This document shows positions 1 through 6,258 of a DNA stretch of 6,258 nucleotides, piece after piece; positions within the stretch are counted from its first letter, which is position 1; each line of letters begins with the position of its first letter. This DNA comes from Alphaproteobacteria bacterium (GTDB lineage Bacteria; Pseudomonadota; Alphaproteobacteria; Micropepsales; Micropepsaceae). Made by a program: the position numbers and the translations under genes. The notes under the pieces were generated by a model. The model ran no database searches and had not been told where the DNA came from. It worked only from the letters and a program-made list of their open reading frames with translations. The stretch lies in NCBI GenBank assembly GCA_947455695.1, contig CANGRN010000095.1:1-6258 (forward strand), given 5' to 3'.

Positions 1-214
1 CGGCCTTCACGCCGCTTTCGTCCGCCATGTCGGCCGCGACGGAATCGGCACTGCCGCCCAGTTCTTTCACCGACTGCTTGTTCTTGTCGCCGTCGCGCCC
101 CGCCACCATGACGGTCGCGCCGGCCTCGGCCAGGCCTTTGGCCATGCCCAGCCCGATGCCGCCATTGCCGCCCGTCACCAGGGCAACTTTTCCCGTCAGA
201 TCGAATGAAGTCAT
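1..214 (-). CDS. Short-chain dehydrogenase/reductase (SDR), N-terminal part, truncated by window edge
   Basis: The minus strand reads from an ATG at 214-212 for 71 codons and runs off the left edge without a stop. The protein starts MTSFDLTGKVALVTGG. It carries the classical SDR dinucleotide-binding motif TGxxxGxG at residues 14-21 (T14, G15, G19, G21) in the first beta-alpha turn. A second strand ends in AGRD (residues 38-41), where Arg40 is the kind of residue often linked with NADP preference. An AAD triplet at residues 60-62 fits the conserved Asp that contacts the adenine ring. Classical SDRs are about 250 residues, so roughly 28% is present and the catalytic Ser-Tyr-Lys is outside the window. 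The start resembles gluconate 5-dehydrogenase or 3-oxoacyl-ACP reductase relatives, but the substrate cannot be inferred. It is divergent from rsmB across 83 bases. No strong ribosome binding site is seen. Confidence 0.9.
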   Translation of the reverse strand, partial: MTSFDLTGKVALVTGGNGGIGLGMAKGLAEAGATVMVAGRDGDKNKQSVKELGGSADSVAADMADESGVKA

Positions 215-259
215 GGCTTTGCCCCGCTGTACCGGCCGCAGCTAATGCCGTTGCGCGCC

Positions 260-273
260 CGCTCGCAAGAGCG
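260..273. other. Small GCAA-tetraloop hairpin in the SDR/rsmB divergent gap
   Basis: CGCTC (260-264) and GAGCG (269-273) are exact complements around a GCAA loop, which is a GNRA tetraloop when read on the plus strand. It lies about 25 bases before the rsmB start and would be in the rsmB leader if transcription starts upstream of it. There is no U-rich tail, so it is not an intrinsic terminator. The stem is only 5 bp, so chance is possible. Confidence 0.35.
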
Positions 274-297
274 ATGGCTTTGCCCTAAAGAGAGCCC

Positions 298-1575
298 ATG
301 ACCGATACGGGATTACCTGCGCGCCGCGCGGCCTTGGCCATTCTTTCCGGGGTGCTGCAGAAGCGCCGTCCGCTGGATGCCGGGCTGGACCAGCTTGCGG
401 GCCTCCAGGTCCGCGACGCCGGGTTCGCCCGCGCGCTGGCCAGCGAGACCTTGCGCAACATGGGCGCTCTGGACGCGGTGCTGCGCAAGTTCATGGCCAA
501 GCCCCTGGCGCCGCACAAGGCCGGCGCCGCCAGCGAGATCCTGCTGCTGGGCGCCTGCGAATTGCTGATCCTGAAAGTCGCGCCCCATGCCGCGGTGGAT
601 GCCGCCAACGAACTGGCCGCCAAGGATTCCAAGGCGGTGCATTTCAAGCCGCTGATCAACGCGGTGCTGCGCAAACTCGCCAAGGAAGGTGAAGCTGTCC
701 TGTCGGGCCTGGACCGCGAACGCCTGTCCACCCCCGACTGGCTGTGGTCGCGCTGGGCCGCGCAGTATGGCGCCGGCACGGCGCGGGTCATCGCACGCGC
801 CCACCAGCAGGCAGCACCGGTGGACATCGTGCTGAAATCGCGCGCTGCCGTTTTCCCGCCCAGCGAAAAAGTGTTCGGCGGCGTGCGCCGTCTGAATGAA
901 TCCGGCCGCATCGACGAATTGCCGGGCTTTGCCGAAGGCGACTGGTGGGTGCAGGACGCCGCCGCGACCTTGCCCGCATTGTTGCTGGGTGATGTCACCG
1001 GTCAAAATGTCATCGACCTGTGCGCCGCCCCGGGTGGCAAGACCCTGCAACTGGCCGCGCGGGGCGCAAAGGTGACCGCCGTGGAGATCGATGCGGCGCG
1101 CGCCGAGCGCATTCGTGAAAATCTGGGGCGCACCAAGCTGAATGCCGACATTGTCCAGACCGATGCGCGGGACTTTGAAGGCAGCGCACCCTTCGTGCTG
1201 ATCGATGCGCCCTGCACGGCCACCGGCACGATCCGCCGCCATCCCGACCTGCCCTGGATCAAGGGCGCCGCCGACGTGACCGTGTCCGCCGGCGCGGCGT
1301 ACGAAATTCTGGAAAGCGGCGCCCGCATGGTGGCGCCGGGCGGCACATTGGTGTTTGCGGTATGCTCGCTGGAGCGCGAGGAAGGCGAAGAGCAGATCGC
1401 CGCCTTCCTGTCCGGGCATCCTGAGTTTTCGCGGGCGCCCATCACGGCGGAAGAGGTCTTCGACCATGCCGACTGGATCACGCCCGACGGCGATTTGCGC
1501 ACCCTGCCCTGTTACCTGCCCGGCGGCATGGATGGCTTTTATGCCGCGCGCCTCAAGAAATCGGAGACCAACTAG
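298..1575 (+). CDS. rsmB: 16S rRNA (cytosine-C5)-methyltransferase RsmB, NusB domain plus SAM methyltransferase
   Basis: This 425-residue cytoplasmic enzyme is expected to transfer a methyl group from S-adenosylmethionine to C5 of a cytosine in 16S rRNA (C967 in E. coli numbering). Residues 5 to about 130 form a NusB-like helical RNA-binding domain, including LINAVLRKL at 119-127. That domain separates RsmB from RsmF and other RsmB/NOP2 relatives. The Rossmann methyltransferase domain follows: SAM-binding DLCAAPGGKT (240-249), acidic motif VEID (262-265), D289, motif IV DAPC (303-306), and the catalytic-cysteine motif VCSLEREEGEEQ (C356). Both family cysteines, C306 and C356, are present. The C-terminal GGMDGFYAARL (409-419) is the usual family ending. 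Length is close to the E. coli protein (about 429). The ATG at 298 is preceded by AAAGAGAG (287-294), a usable ribosome binding site. It is divergent from the SDR gene and convergent with the TipN-like gene, with a 52-base gap. Confidence 0.95.
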   Translation: MTDTGLPARRAALAILSGVLQKRRPLDAGLDQLAGLQVRDAGFARALASETLRNMGALDAVLRKFMAKPLAPHKAGAASEILLLGACELLILKVAPHAAVDAANELAAKDSKAVHFKPLINAVLRKLAKEGEAVLSGLDRERLSTPDWLWSRWAAQYGAGTARVIARAHQQAAPVDIVLKSRAAVFPPSEKVFGGVRRLNESGRIDELPGFAEGDWWVQDAAATLPALLLGDVTGQNVIDLCAAPGGKTLQLAARGAKVTAVEIDAARAERIRENLGRTKLNADIVQTDARDFEGSAPFVLIDAPCTATGTIRRHPDLPWIKGAADVTVSAGAAYEILESGARMVAPGGTLVFAVCSLEREEGEEQIAAFLSGHPEFSRAPITAEEVFDHADWITPDGDLRTLPCYLPGGMDGFYAARLKKSETN

Positions 1576-1606
1576 CGCAGGAGCGTCCGTGAAGCGGGAG
1601 CGACCG
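1574..1606. repeat. Imperfect tandem direct repeat in the rsmB 3' spacer
   Basis: GGAGCGTCCG (1580-1589) and GGAGCGACCG (1597-1606) differ at one base and are 17 bases apart. Each is preceded by AGCG, with two extra bases in the first copy. The repeat sits between the rsmB stop and the U-rich tail of the opposing terminator. No function is evident, and it may be simple GC-rich low complexity. Confidence 0.35.
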
Positions 1607-1649
1607 AAATAAATTATGCGTTGGCCGTTACAGGCGGCCCAACGCATAA
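1607..1649 (-). terminator. Rho-independent terminator of the TipN-like gene, stop codon in the loop
   Basis: TTATGCGTTGG (1614-1624) and CCAACGCATAA (1639-1649) are perfect 11-base complements. A further 3 bp (CCG 1625-1627 with CGG 1635-1637) extend the stem past a single bulged C at 1638, leaving a 7-base loop. Read on the minus strand, the hairpin is followed by TTTATTTC (RC of 1606-1613), a U-rich tail. On the plus strand no T tract follows, so it is oriented for the TipN-like gene. The TAA stop of that gene (1630-1628) lies in the loop, and one arm encodes its last residues (YALG). It may also block read-through between the two convergent genes. Confidence 0.75.
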
Positions 1650-3685
1650 GCGATGGTAAGATAGACCTTGCCGGTATCCGCCGACAGCAAGGTGGAGGTC
1701 AGCAAGCCGCCGCCATCGCCTTCGCGGGCGCGCGCCAGCAGATTTTCAAACTCCGCCAGATAGGCATCGGCCGCGTTATGGAAACGCTTGTCGTCTCGGT
1801 ACAGATTGGTGATGCGGTCTACTGCGGAATCGTCGATCGTATCGGCCAGACGGCGCGCGAACACGGCGCGGTCGCCCGCCAGGTAACGCTTCCAGTCCTC
1901 ATCACCCGGCTGGGTGTCGTCCAGCGCCGACAGGTCAATTGCCATGTCGGCCAGCGCCAATTGCAGTGCGCCCAGGGTTGCAGCGGTATCCAGGCCCTGA
2001 CGCTCGGACTTGGGTTGCGGCAAGCGGATGTCGCTTTCCTGTTCGGCCGCGGCCAGCAGGGTTTTCATTTCCCAGGCCTTACCGCTGCCGCCGCTCTTCT
2101 CGGCCGGCTTGCGATTGGTCAGCTTGCGCGCCAGACCCTTGAGGCCATCGCCTTCGGCTTCCGCCGCCGGCTTCATCGGCCCGCCCGCGTCGGGCGGCGT
2201 CAGCTTGCTGGTAGAGCGCGCATGCAAGGTCGACATGGTGCGCGCTGACAGGTCCAAAATCTGTTCGGTCTCGGTCGCCATCATCTGGCGCACCCGGCGC
2301 GCCTCTTCCTGCGCCAGGCCGGGCAGGCGAATGAGGTGCTTTTCCACCTCGCGGGTGGTTTCCGAGAGCAGGCTGCGGATCTTGCCGGCTTCGGCGCTCA
2401 TCTCGCCGGAGGCGCGCAGCAGCCGTTCGCATTCGGCCATCGCCTCGCCCACCAGCAGGCGCGCGTCATGCTTGGCCTGGGCGGCGCTTTCGCCGATCAG
2501 GGTCTGGGCGCCAGCGCCTGCATCTTTCAGGGACGCCGACAATGTCGCCAGCACGGCGGTGGCCGCTTCGCTGGTTTCCTTGAGCCGTTCGGCCTCGCGC
2601 GCAAAGGCGCCGGTCAGCTGCGCCGCGCGGCTGGCGGCATTGGCCATGATCAGTTCCAGGTGACGTTCGGCATCGCCGGTCACCATCTCGAACTTGCGCG
2701 CTTCCCCGCTCAACGCCTCGATGGCGTTTTCCATGCCGGTGCGCTGGCCGGAAAGTGCGGATTCGAAAATCTCGCTTTCTTCTTTCAGGCGCTGCACCAG
2801 CTCGCCCATCTGGGCGCGATGTTTTTCCTGGCGCGCCAAAACGAATTCGGCGCGGCCCATGGCGGCATCGGAGACTTCCTCGATGCGCGCCGCCTGGGCT
2901 TCCAGCGACTTGGCCGCTTCCAGCGGCGCTTCGGCGGCCGCGGTGATGGCGGAGCGGAAACCGGCGGACTGCACGTCCAGCGACTGGGTCGCCATCTTCA
3001 AGGTGCCTTCGGCCGATTCCATCATGGTCCTGATCTGTGCGGCGCGGCCTGCCACGGCTTCGCCGGCGCGGCCCGCCGCTTCATTCAGGTGATCGCCCAG
3101 GGATTCGATGCGGGCGCTTTCCTGGTTCAGGCGGGCGGCGATGGTGTCGCCGCGCACCTGGGCGCGGGCGCCCGCGTCATCGAGGGTGGAAATCTGTTTT
3201 TCCAGCACCGCTTCCATGGTGCGCATGCGTTGGAACGCAACGTCCAGGCCGGTGTTCAGGCCGTCCAGTTCGCGGCGCACGGCGCGCGCCAGCCGCGCGG
3301 CATTGTTGGCGGCGGTTTCATCGGCGGCGAACAATCGCTCGCTGGCCACCAGCAGCGCGCGCGTGGCGTCGGTCATGGCCGCGCTGCGCGACAGCGCGGC
3401 GGCGAAAGCCACGAACAGGAAAGGCGGCAGCAGCACACCGGCAATGAAGGCGGCCTTGGCGGCCAGGGACAGGTGCGCGATGCCTTGCGGGCCCAGGAAG
3501 CCCCAAATGAAGGCGCTGGAAACCCCGATCCAGAACAGGGACAGCAGGATGCCGCCCGTGACGGCGAACAGGCCAAAACGGCTGGGGCGCAGGCGGGGAA
3601 TGGGTGCGGGCGCCGCCGCGGGGGCGGCGGGCTTGGGCGCTTCCGGTTTTTCCAGGAGGGCGGGCTGCCCAAACGATCTGGCCAT
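1628..3685 (-). CDS. TipN-like polar localization protein: two TM segments and a long coiled coil
   Basis: The product is 685 residues. Residues 1-35 are a cytoplasmic-type tail rich in Ala and Pro. Two hydrophobic segments at about 37-64 and 73-98 would form a membrane hairpin with both ends in the cytoplasm. Residues 105-490 are almost continuous Ala/Glu/Arg-rich helix with heptad character, predicted coiled coil. Residues 490-540 form a Pro/Gly/Lys-rich linker. A compact C-terminal domain at 590-685 includes DWKRYLAGDRAVFARRL (597-613) and LLSADTGKVYLTIAYAL (666-682). Architecture and C-terminal pattern match my recollection of alphaproteobacterial TipN homologues. In Caulobacter TipN marks the new pole and helps place the division plane and flagellum. 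That protein is longer (about 880 residues), mostly in the coiled coil. No enzyme motif is seen. The ATG at 3685 has only a weak upstream GGG. It is divergent from the HPt gene. The alternative is an uncharacterised coiled-coil membrane protein; the CDS itself is certain. Confidence 0.7.
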   Translation of the reverse strand: MARSFGQPALLEKPEAPKPAAPAAAPAPIPRLRPSRFGLFAVTGGILLSLFWIGVSSAFIWGFLGPQGIAHLSLAAKAAFIAGVLLPPFLFVAFAAALSRSAAMTDATRALLVASERLFAADETAANNAARLARAVRRELDGLNTGLDVAFQRMRTMEAVLEKQISTLDDAGARAQVRGDTIAARLNQESARIESLGDHLNEAAGRAGEAVAGRAAQIRTMMESAEGTLKMATQSLDVQSAGFRSAITAAAEAPLEAAKSLEAQAARIEEVSDAAMGRAEFVLARQEKHRAQMGELVQRLKEESEIFESALSGQRTGMENAIEALSGEARKFEMVTGDAERHLELIMANAASRAAQLTGAFAREAERLKETSEAATAVLATLSASLKDAGAGAQTLIGESAAQAKHDARLLVGEAMAECERLLRASGEMSAEAGKIRSLLSETTREVEKHLIRLPGLAQEEARRVRQMMATETEQILDLSARTMSTLHARSTSKLTPPDAGGPMKPAAEAEGDGLKGLARKLTNRKPAEKSGGSGKAWEMKTLLAAAEQESDIRLPQPKSERQGLDTAATLGALQLALADMAIDLSALDDTQPGDEDWKRYLAGDRAVFARRLADTIDDSAVDRITNLYRDDKRFHNAADAYLAEFENLLARAREGDGGGLLTSTLLSADTGKVYLTIAYALGRL

Positions 3686-3711
3686 GACGTTACCCAGCTA
3701 CTTTCCCTTTG

Positions 3712-3741
3712 ATTTTAAGCATCTTTTCGCAGGTCTGGCGA
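3712..3741 (-). promoter_or_regulatory. Candidate promoter for the TipN-like gene
   Basis: On the minus strand, TCGCCA (3741-3736; 4 of 6 matches to TTGACA) is followed after 18 bases by TAAAAT (3717-3712; 5 of 6 matches to TATAAT). Transcription would start near 3705, giving a leader of about 20 bases. This is a consensus match only. Alphaproteobacterial promoters diverge in the -10 box, so confidence is modest. Confidence 0.35.
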
Positions 3742-3755
3742 GGGTTCTACACCCA

Positions 3756-3780
3756 AAAGCCCGCATTAACGCGGCTTTAG
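3756..3780. promoter_or_regulatory. CtrA-box-like sequence within an imperfect inverted repeat
   Basis: TTAA (3766-3769), seven bases, then TTAG (3777-3780) is one base off the CtrA full-site consensus TTAA-N7-TTAA. It overlaps an imperfect hairpin: AAAGCC (3756-3761) pairs with GGCTTT (3773-3778), and GC (3763-3764) with GC (3771-3772), around an ATTAAC loop. It lies 45 bases before the HPt start and about 80 before the TipN-like start, so it could serve either gene. CtrA is widespread in alphaproteobacteria, but one near match in 140 AT-richer bases may be chance. Confidence 0.3.
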
Positions 3781-3825
3781 CGGGGGATAGCGCAGGATGG
3801 ACGGGCCTAATTCCGGATACCCGTC

Positions 3826-4170
3826 ATGGCCAATGCGCCCGTCGATCTGTCCCACCTCGCCCGCTACACCGGCGGCGACAAGACCCTCAATGCCGAGATC
3901 CTGAAGCTGTTCGACGGCCAGGTGAGCGAGATGGTGGGCCAGCTTCTGGGCGTGCTGGAACAGCGCGATGCCCGCAAGTGGCGCGAAGTCACCCACACCA
4001 TCAAGGGCGCAGCGCGCGGCGTCGGCGCCTTTGCCATGGGCGAAGCCGCCGCCGATGCCGAGCCGGTCGACCCCATCACCAATCCCGACCGCGCCATTCA
4101 AGTGATTGAAGCGCTGCGCGTCGAAGGCGAAGCCGTGCAGGCCTTCATCGCCGATTACCTCGCCGCGTAA
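3826..4170 (+). CDS. Stand-alone histidine phosphotransfer (HPt) domain protein
   Basis: This 114-residue protein is a single HPt four-helix-bundle domain with no kinase or receiver part. The phosphorylatable His57 sits in HTIKGAARGVGA (57-68), matching the HPt signature HxxKG (His57, Lys60, Gly61). Small residues follow, as the packing requires. Helices before it (22-48) and after it (about 87-112) fit the bundle. HPt proteins relay phosphate between receiver domains of hybrid kinases and response regulators in the cytoplasm; the partners are not in this window. The ATG at 3826 is chosen because the domain begins at once. GGA at 3815-3817 is a weak ribosome binding site, and no in-frame start lies just upstream. 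It is divergent from the TipN-like gene, which makes a polarity or cell-cycle phosphorelay role thinkable but unproven. The stop lies in a hairpin shared with the chorismate mutase gene. Confidence 0.9.
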   Translation: MANAPVDLSHLARYTGGDKTLNAEILKLFDGQVSEMVGQLLGVLEQRDARKWREVTHTIKGAARGVGAFAMGEAAADAEPVDPITNPDRAIQVIEALRVEGEAVQAFIADYLAA

Positions 4171-4189
4171 AAACCGCGCTTTTTAACGC
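4165..4189. terminator. Convergent hairpin between HPt and chorismate mutase genes, holding both stop codons
   Basis: GCGT-AAAAA (4165-4173) pairs with TTTTT (4180-4184) and ACGC (4186-4189), with one bulged A at 4185 and a 6-base loop CCGCGC. The HPt stop TAA (4168-4170) lies in the left arm. The chorismate mutase stop (minus strand, 4185-4183) lies in the right arm. The T run is inside the stem rather than after it in both directions, so this is not a textbook intrinsic terminator. A weaker alternative fold (CGCG 4164-4167 with CGCG 4175-4178, followed by CTTTTT) has a U tail on the plus strand. Its role as a bidirectional terminator is inferred from position. Confidence 0.45.
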
Positions 4190-4494
4190 TTATCGAACGC
4201 TTCGAACTCGTGCGCGATGCTGGCTTCGATCAGCGCCCGCCACACCGTTTCGGCGATGTCCGGGCTCAGGCCCGCCTTGCGCCCTTCGGCAATCACCTTG
4301 GCCACCACATCCTCGATCCGGGCCGGATCGCGCACCTGGTCGCGGCCGGTTTTCAGCTCGGCCGCCCGTTCGATATAGGCCTGGCGCACCGCCAGCAGCG
4401 CCACCAGCCTGATATCCAGGGCATCGATGGCCTCCCGCAGCTCCGGCATGGAACCGCAGGCTTGGGCCATCTTCAGGGGGGCGTCATTTTGCAT
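4183..4494 (-). CDS. Chorismate mutase, AroQ class, short monofunctional form
   Basis: This all-helical protein of about 103 residues is expected to convert chorismate to prephenate in phenylalanine and tyrosine synthesis. Aligned by eye to the E. coli P-protein mutase domain (EcCM), R20 in LREAIDALD matches Arg11, R37 matches Arg28, K48 matches Lys39, and D56 and R59 in VRDPARIEDVV match Asp48 and Arg51. The EcCM Glu52 position is Ile60, and the Gln88 position is Glu96 (SIAHE), as in the Glu-type yeast enzyme. The domain ends at EAFDKR with no prephenate dehydratase or dehydrogenase fusion. The ATG at 4494-4492 is chosen because a promoter-like -10 sits just upstream. The in-frame ATG at 4572 would add 26 unconserved residues spanning promoter-like DNA, and Met at 4470 is also possible. 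The related isochorismate-pyruvate lyase (PchB) is the main alternative, but no salicylate or siderophore genes are nearby. Confidence 0.85.
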   Translation of the reverse strand: MQNDAPLKMAQACGSMPELREAIDALDIRLVALLAVRQAYIERAAELKTGRDQVRDPARIEDVVAKVIAEGRKAGLSPDIAETVWRALIEASIAHEFEAFDKR

Positions 4495-4503
4495 CGCAGC
4501 ACT

Positions 4504-4532
4504 GTTATAGGCGGGGGTTGTTGGCTTGGCTA
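4504..4532 (-). promoter_or_regulatory. Candidate promoter for chorismate mutase, possibly giving a leaderless message
   Basis: On the minus strand, TAGCCA (4532-4527; 4 of 6 matches to TTGACA) and TATAAC (4509-4504; 5 of 6 matches to TATAAT) are separated by 17 bases. Transcription would start near 4497, only a few bases before the ATG at 4494, so the message may lack a leader. No Shine-Dalgarno sequence precedes that ATG, which fits. The promoter overlaps the opposing one for the reductase gene. Confidence 0.4.
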
Positions 4533-4547
4533 TTTTTACACTATAAG
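4518..4547 (+). promoter_or_regulatory. Candidate promoter for the reductase-ferredoxin operon
   Basis: TTGTTG (4518-4523; 4 of 6 matches to TTGACA) and TATAAG (4542-4547; 5 of 6 matches to TATAAT) are 18 bases apart, with an AT-rich stretch (TATTTTTACA) just upstream of the -10 box. Transcription would start near 4554, leaving a leader of about 40 bases to the ATG at 4596. This is the most AT-rich stretch of the window. Confidence 0.45.
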
Positions 4548-4580
4548 GGCGACGTTTTCCCAGCCAATACATGAAGTTAG

Positions 4581-5944
<1,364 letters not shown>

Positions 5945-5947
5945 GTC

Positions 5948-5969
5948 ATGATCGCCCTATGGCGATCAT
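5948..5969. promoter_or_regulatory. Perfect 9-bp inverted repeat over the start codon of the DUF4188 gene
   Basis: ATGATCGCC (5948-5956) and GGCGATCAT (5961-5969) are exact reverse complements around a CTAT loop. The A and T of the ATG at 5959 lie in the loop and its G opens the right arm. The purine-rich GGAGTGAG (5938-5945) lies just before the left arm. As RNA this hairpin would cover the initiation region; as DNA it is a palindrome that could bind a dimeric regulator. No U tract follows, so it is not an intrinsic terminator. Confidence 0.55.
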
Positions 5970-6258
5970 CCCCGGACGTCAGCAAGCCCATCCCCAAAAG
6001 CCCTTTGCGCTGTTCCTGATCGGAATGCGCATCAATAACCTGCTGGCCGTCAACCGCTGGGGGCCCGTGGCGATGGCCATGCCGCGCATGCAGGCGGAGC
6101 TGGCGCGCAAACCCGAAGCCGGGCTGTTGTGGCTGCGCAACTTCATCTCCGGCCGCGTCGTGATGAGCGTGCAGTATTGGGAAAGCACCGAAAAGCTTTT
6201 CGCTTATGCCCATGACCGGGACGGTGAACATTTTCCCGCCTGGGCCGCCTTCAATCGC
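5959..6258 (+). CDS. DUF4188 family protein (monooxygenase-like), C-terminus cut by window edge
   Basis: The frame stays open for 100 codons from the ATG at 5959 to the last base of the window. The protein starts MAIIPGRQQAHPQKPFALFL. The block FALFLIGMRINNLLAVNRWGPVAMAMPRM (16-44), then VVMSVQYWESTEKLFAYAHD (67-86) and HFPAWAAFNR (91-100), fits my recollection of DUF4188, small proteins often named monooxygenase-like because they resemble ferredoxin-fold (dimeric alpha/beta barrel) enzymes. No reaction is established for the family as far as I know. Most of it is probably present, with the C-terminal few dozen residues missing. It follows the ferredoxin gene by 14 bases. An in-frame GTG at 5941 overlaps the ferredoxin stop (GTGA) and would add six residues. 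ATG 5959 is preferred from the usual family start, but the hairpin there makes it uncertain. Membership in the reductase-ferredoxin transcription unit is likely. Confidence 0.8.
   Translation, partial: MAIIPGRQQAHPQKPFALFLIGMRINNLLAVNRWGPVAMAMPRMQAELARKPEAGLLWLRNFISGRVVMSVQYWESTEKLFAYAHDRDGEHFPAWAAFNR

Noticed and set aside
313..1647. Minus-strand open frame of 444 codons opposite rsmB
   Set aside because: It mirrors rsmB, which has clear NusB and methyltransferase motifs; the antisense product has no family features.
2336..3712. Long plus-strand open frame of 458 codons opposite the TipN-like gene
   Set aside because: Composition is Gly/Ala/Gln/Arg-rich with no recognisable domain. It is the antisense of a GC-rich coiled-coil gene in which stop codons are rare, and the minus-strand frame has TM segments, coiled coil and a conserved C-terminus.
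3108..4109. Plus-strand open frame spanning the TipN-like/HPt gap
   Set aside because: It crosses an intergenic region and overlaps both real genes in other frames; Arg/Ala/Ser-rich low-complexity translation.
4495..4572. N-terminal extension of chorismate mutase to the ATG at 4572
   Set aside because: The 26 extra residues match nothing in the family, have no ribosome binding site, and are encoded by AT-rich DNA with promoter-like elements for both directions.
5948..6019. 23-codon frame from the ATG at 5948, which has the best-placed GGAGTGA
   Set aside because: It is out of frame with the DUF4188 protein, has no recognisable product, and the DUF4188 frame is clearly coding. Kept in mind only because of the hairpin there.

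Overview
The window looks like ordinary chromosomal DNA of a GC-rich alphaproteobacterium. The evidence is GC-rich codon use, an RsmB of alphaproteobacterial type, a two-TM coiled-coil protein resembling the Caulobacter polarity factor TipN, and a rhizobial/Rhodobacter-style [2Fe-2S] ferredoxin next to a thioredoxin-reductase-like ferredoxin-NADP reductase. The genus cannot be fixed from this sequence. No mobile element, CRISPR array, tRNA or rRNA is visible, coding density is high, and no gene-free gap exceeds about 140 bases.

Layout. Bases 1-214 (minus) hold the N-terminal part of a short-chain dehydrogenase/reductase whose remainder lies off the left edge. An 83-base divergent gap with a small GCAA-loop hairpin and a 12-base direct repeat separates it from rsmB (298-1575, plus), a 16S rRNA m5C methyltransferase. 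Convergent with rsmB is a 685-residue TipN-like membrane/coiled-coil protein (1628-3685, minus), whose terminator hairpin contains its own stop codon. A 140-base divergent gap with a CtrA-box-like sequence leads to a stand-alone histidine phosphotransfer (HPt) protein (3826-4170, plus). The HPt gene converges on an AroQ-type chorismate mutase (4183-4494, minus), and the two stop codons lie in the arms of one hairpin. A 101-base gap with two overlapping, oppositely directed promoter-like sequences separates the mutase from a co-directional run: ferredoxin/flavodoxin-NADP reductase (4596-5639), [2Fe-2S] ferredoxin (5636-5944) and a DUF4188-type protein cut by the right edge (from 5959).

How the genes work together. 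The last three genes look like one transcription unit. The ferredoxin starts at a TTG that overlaps the reductase stop (TTGA). The ferredoxin stop overlaps a GTG that is a possible start of the third gene. Reductase and ferredoxin form a plausible NADPH-to-ferredoxin electron chain whose acceptor is not identified here. The TipN-like protein and the HPt protein are divergent and could share regulation and a role in polarity or cell-cycle signalling, but that is inference. rsmB (ribosome modification), chorismate mutase (aromatic amino acid synthesis) and the SDR are housekeeping or metabolic genes with no evident link to their neighbours.

Nothing here is clearly a new system. The points most worth a second look are the perfect hairpin placed on the start codon of the DUF4188 gene, the TipN-like/HPt divergent pair with a CtrA-like box, and the compact signals (stop codons inside hairpins, overlapping promoters) between genes.
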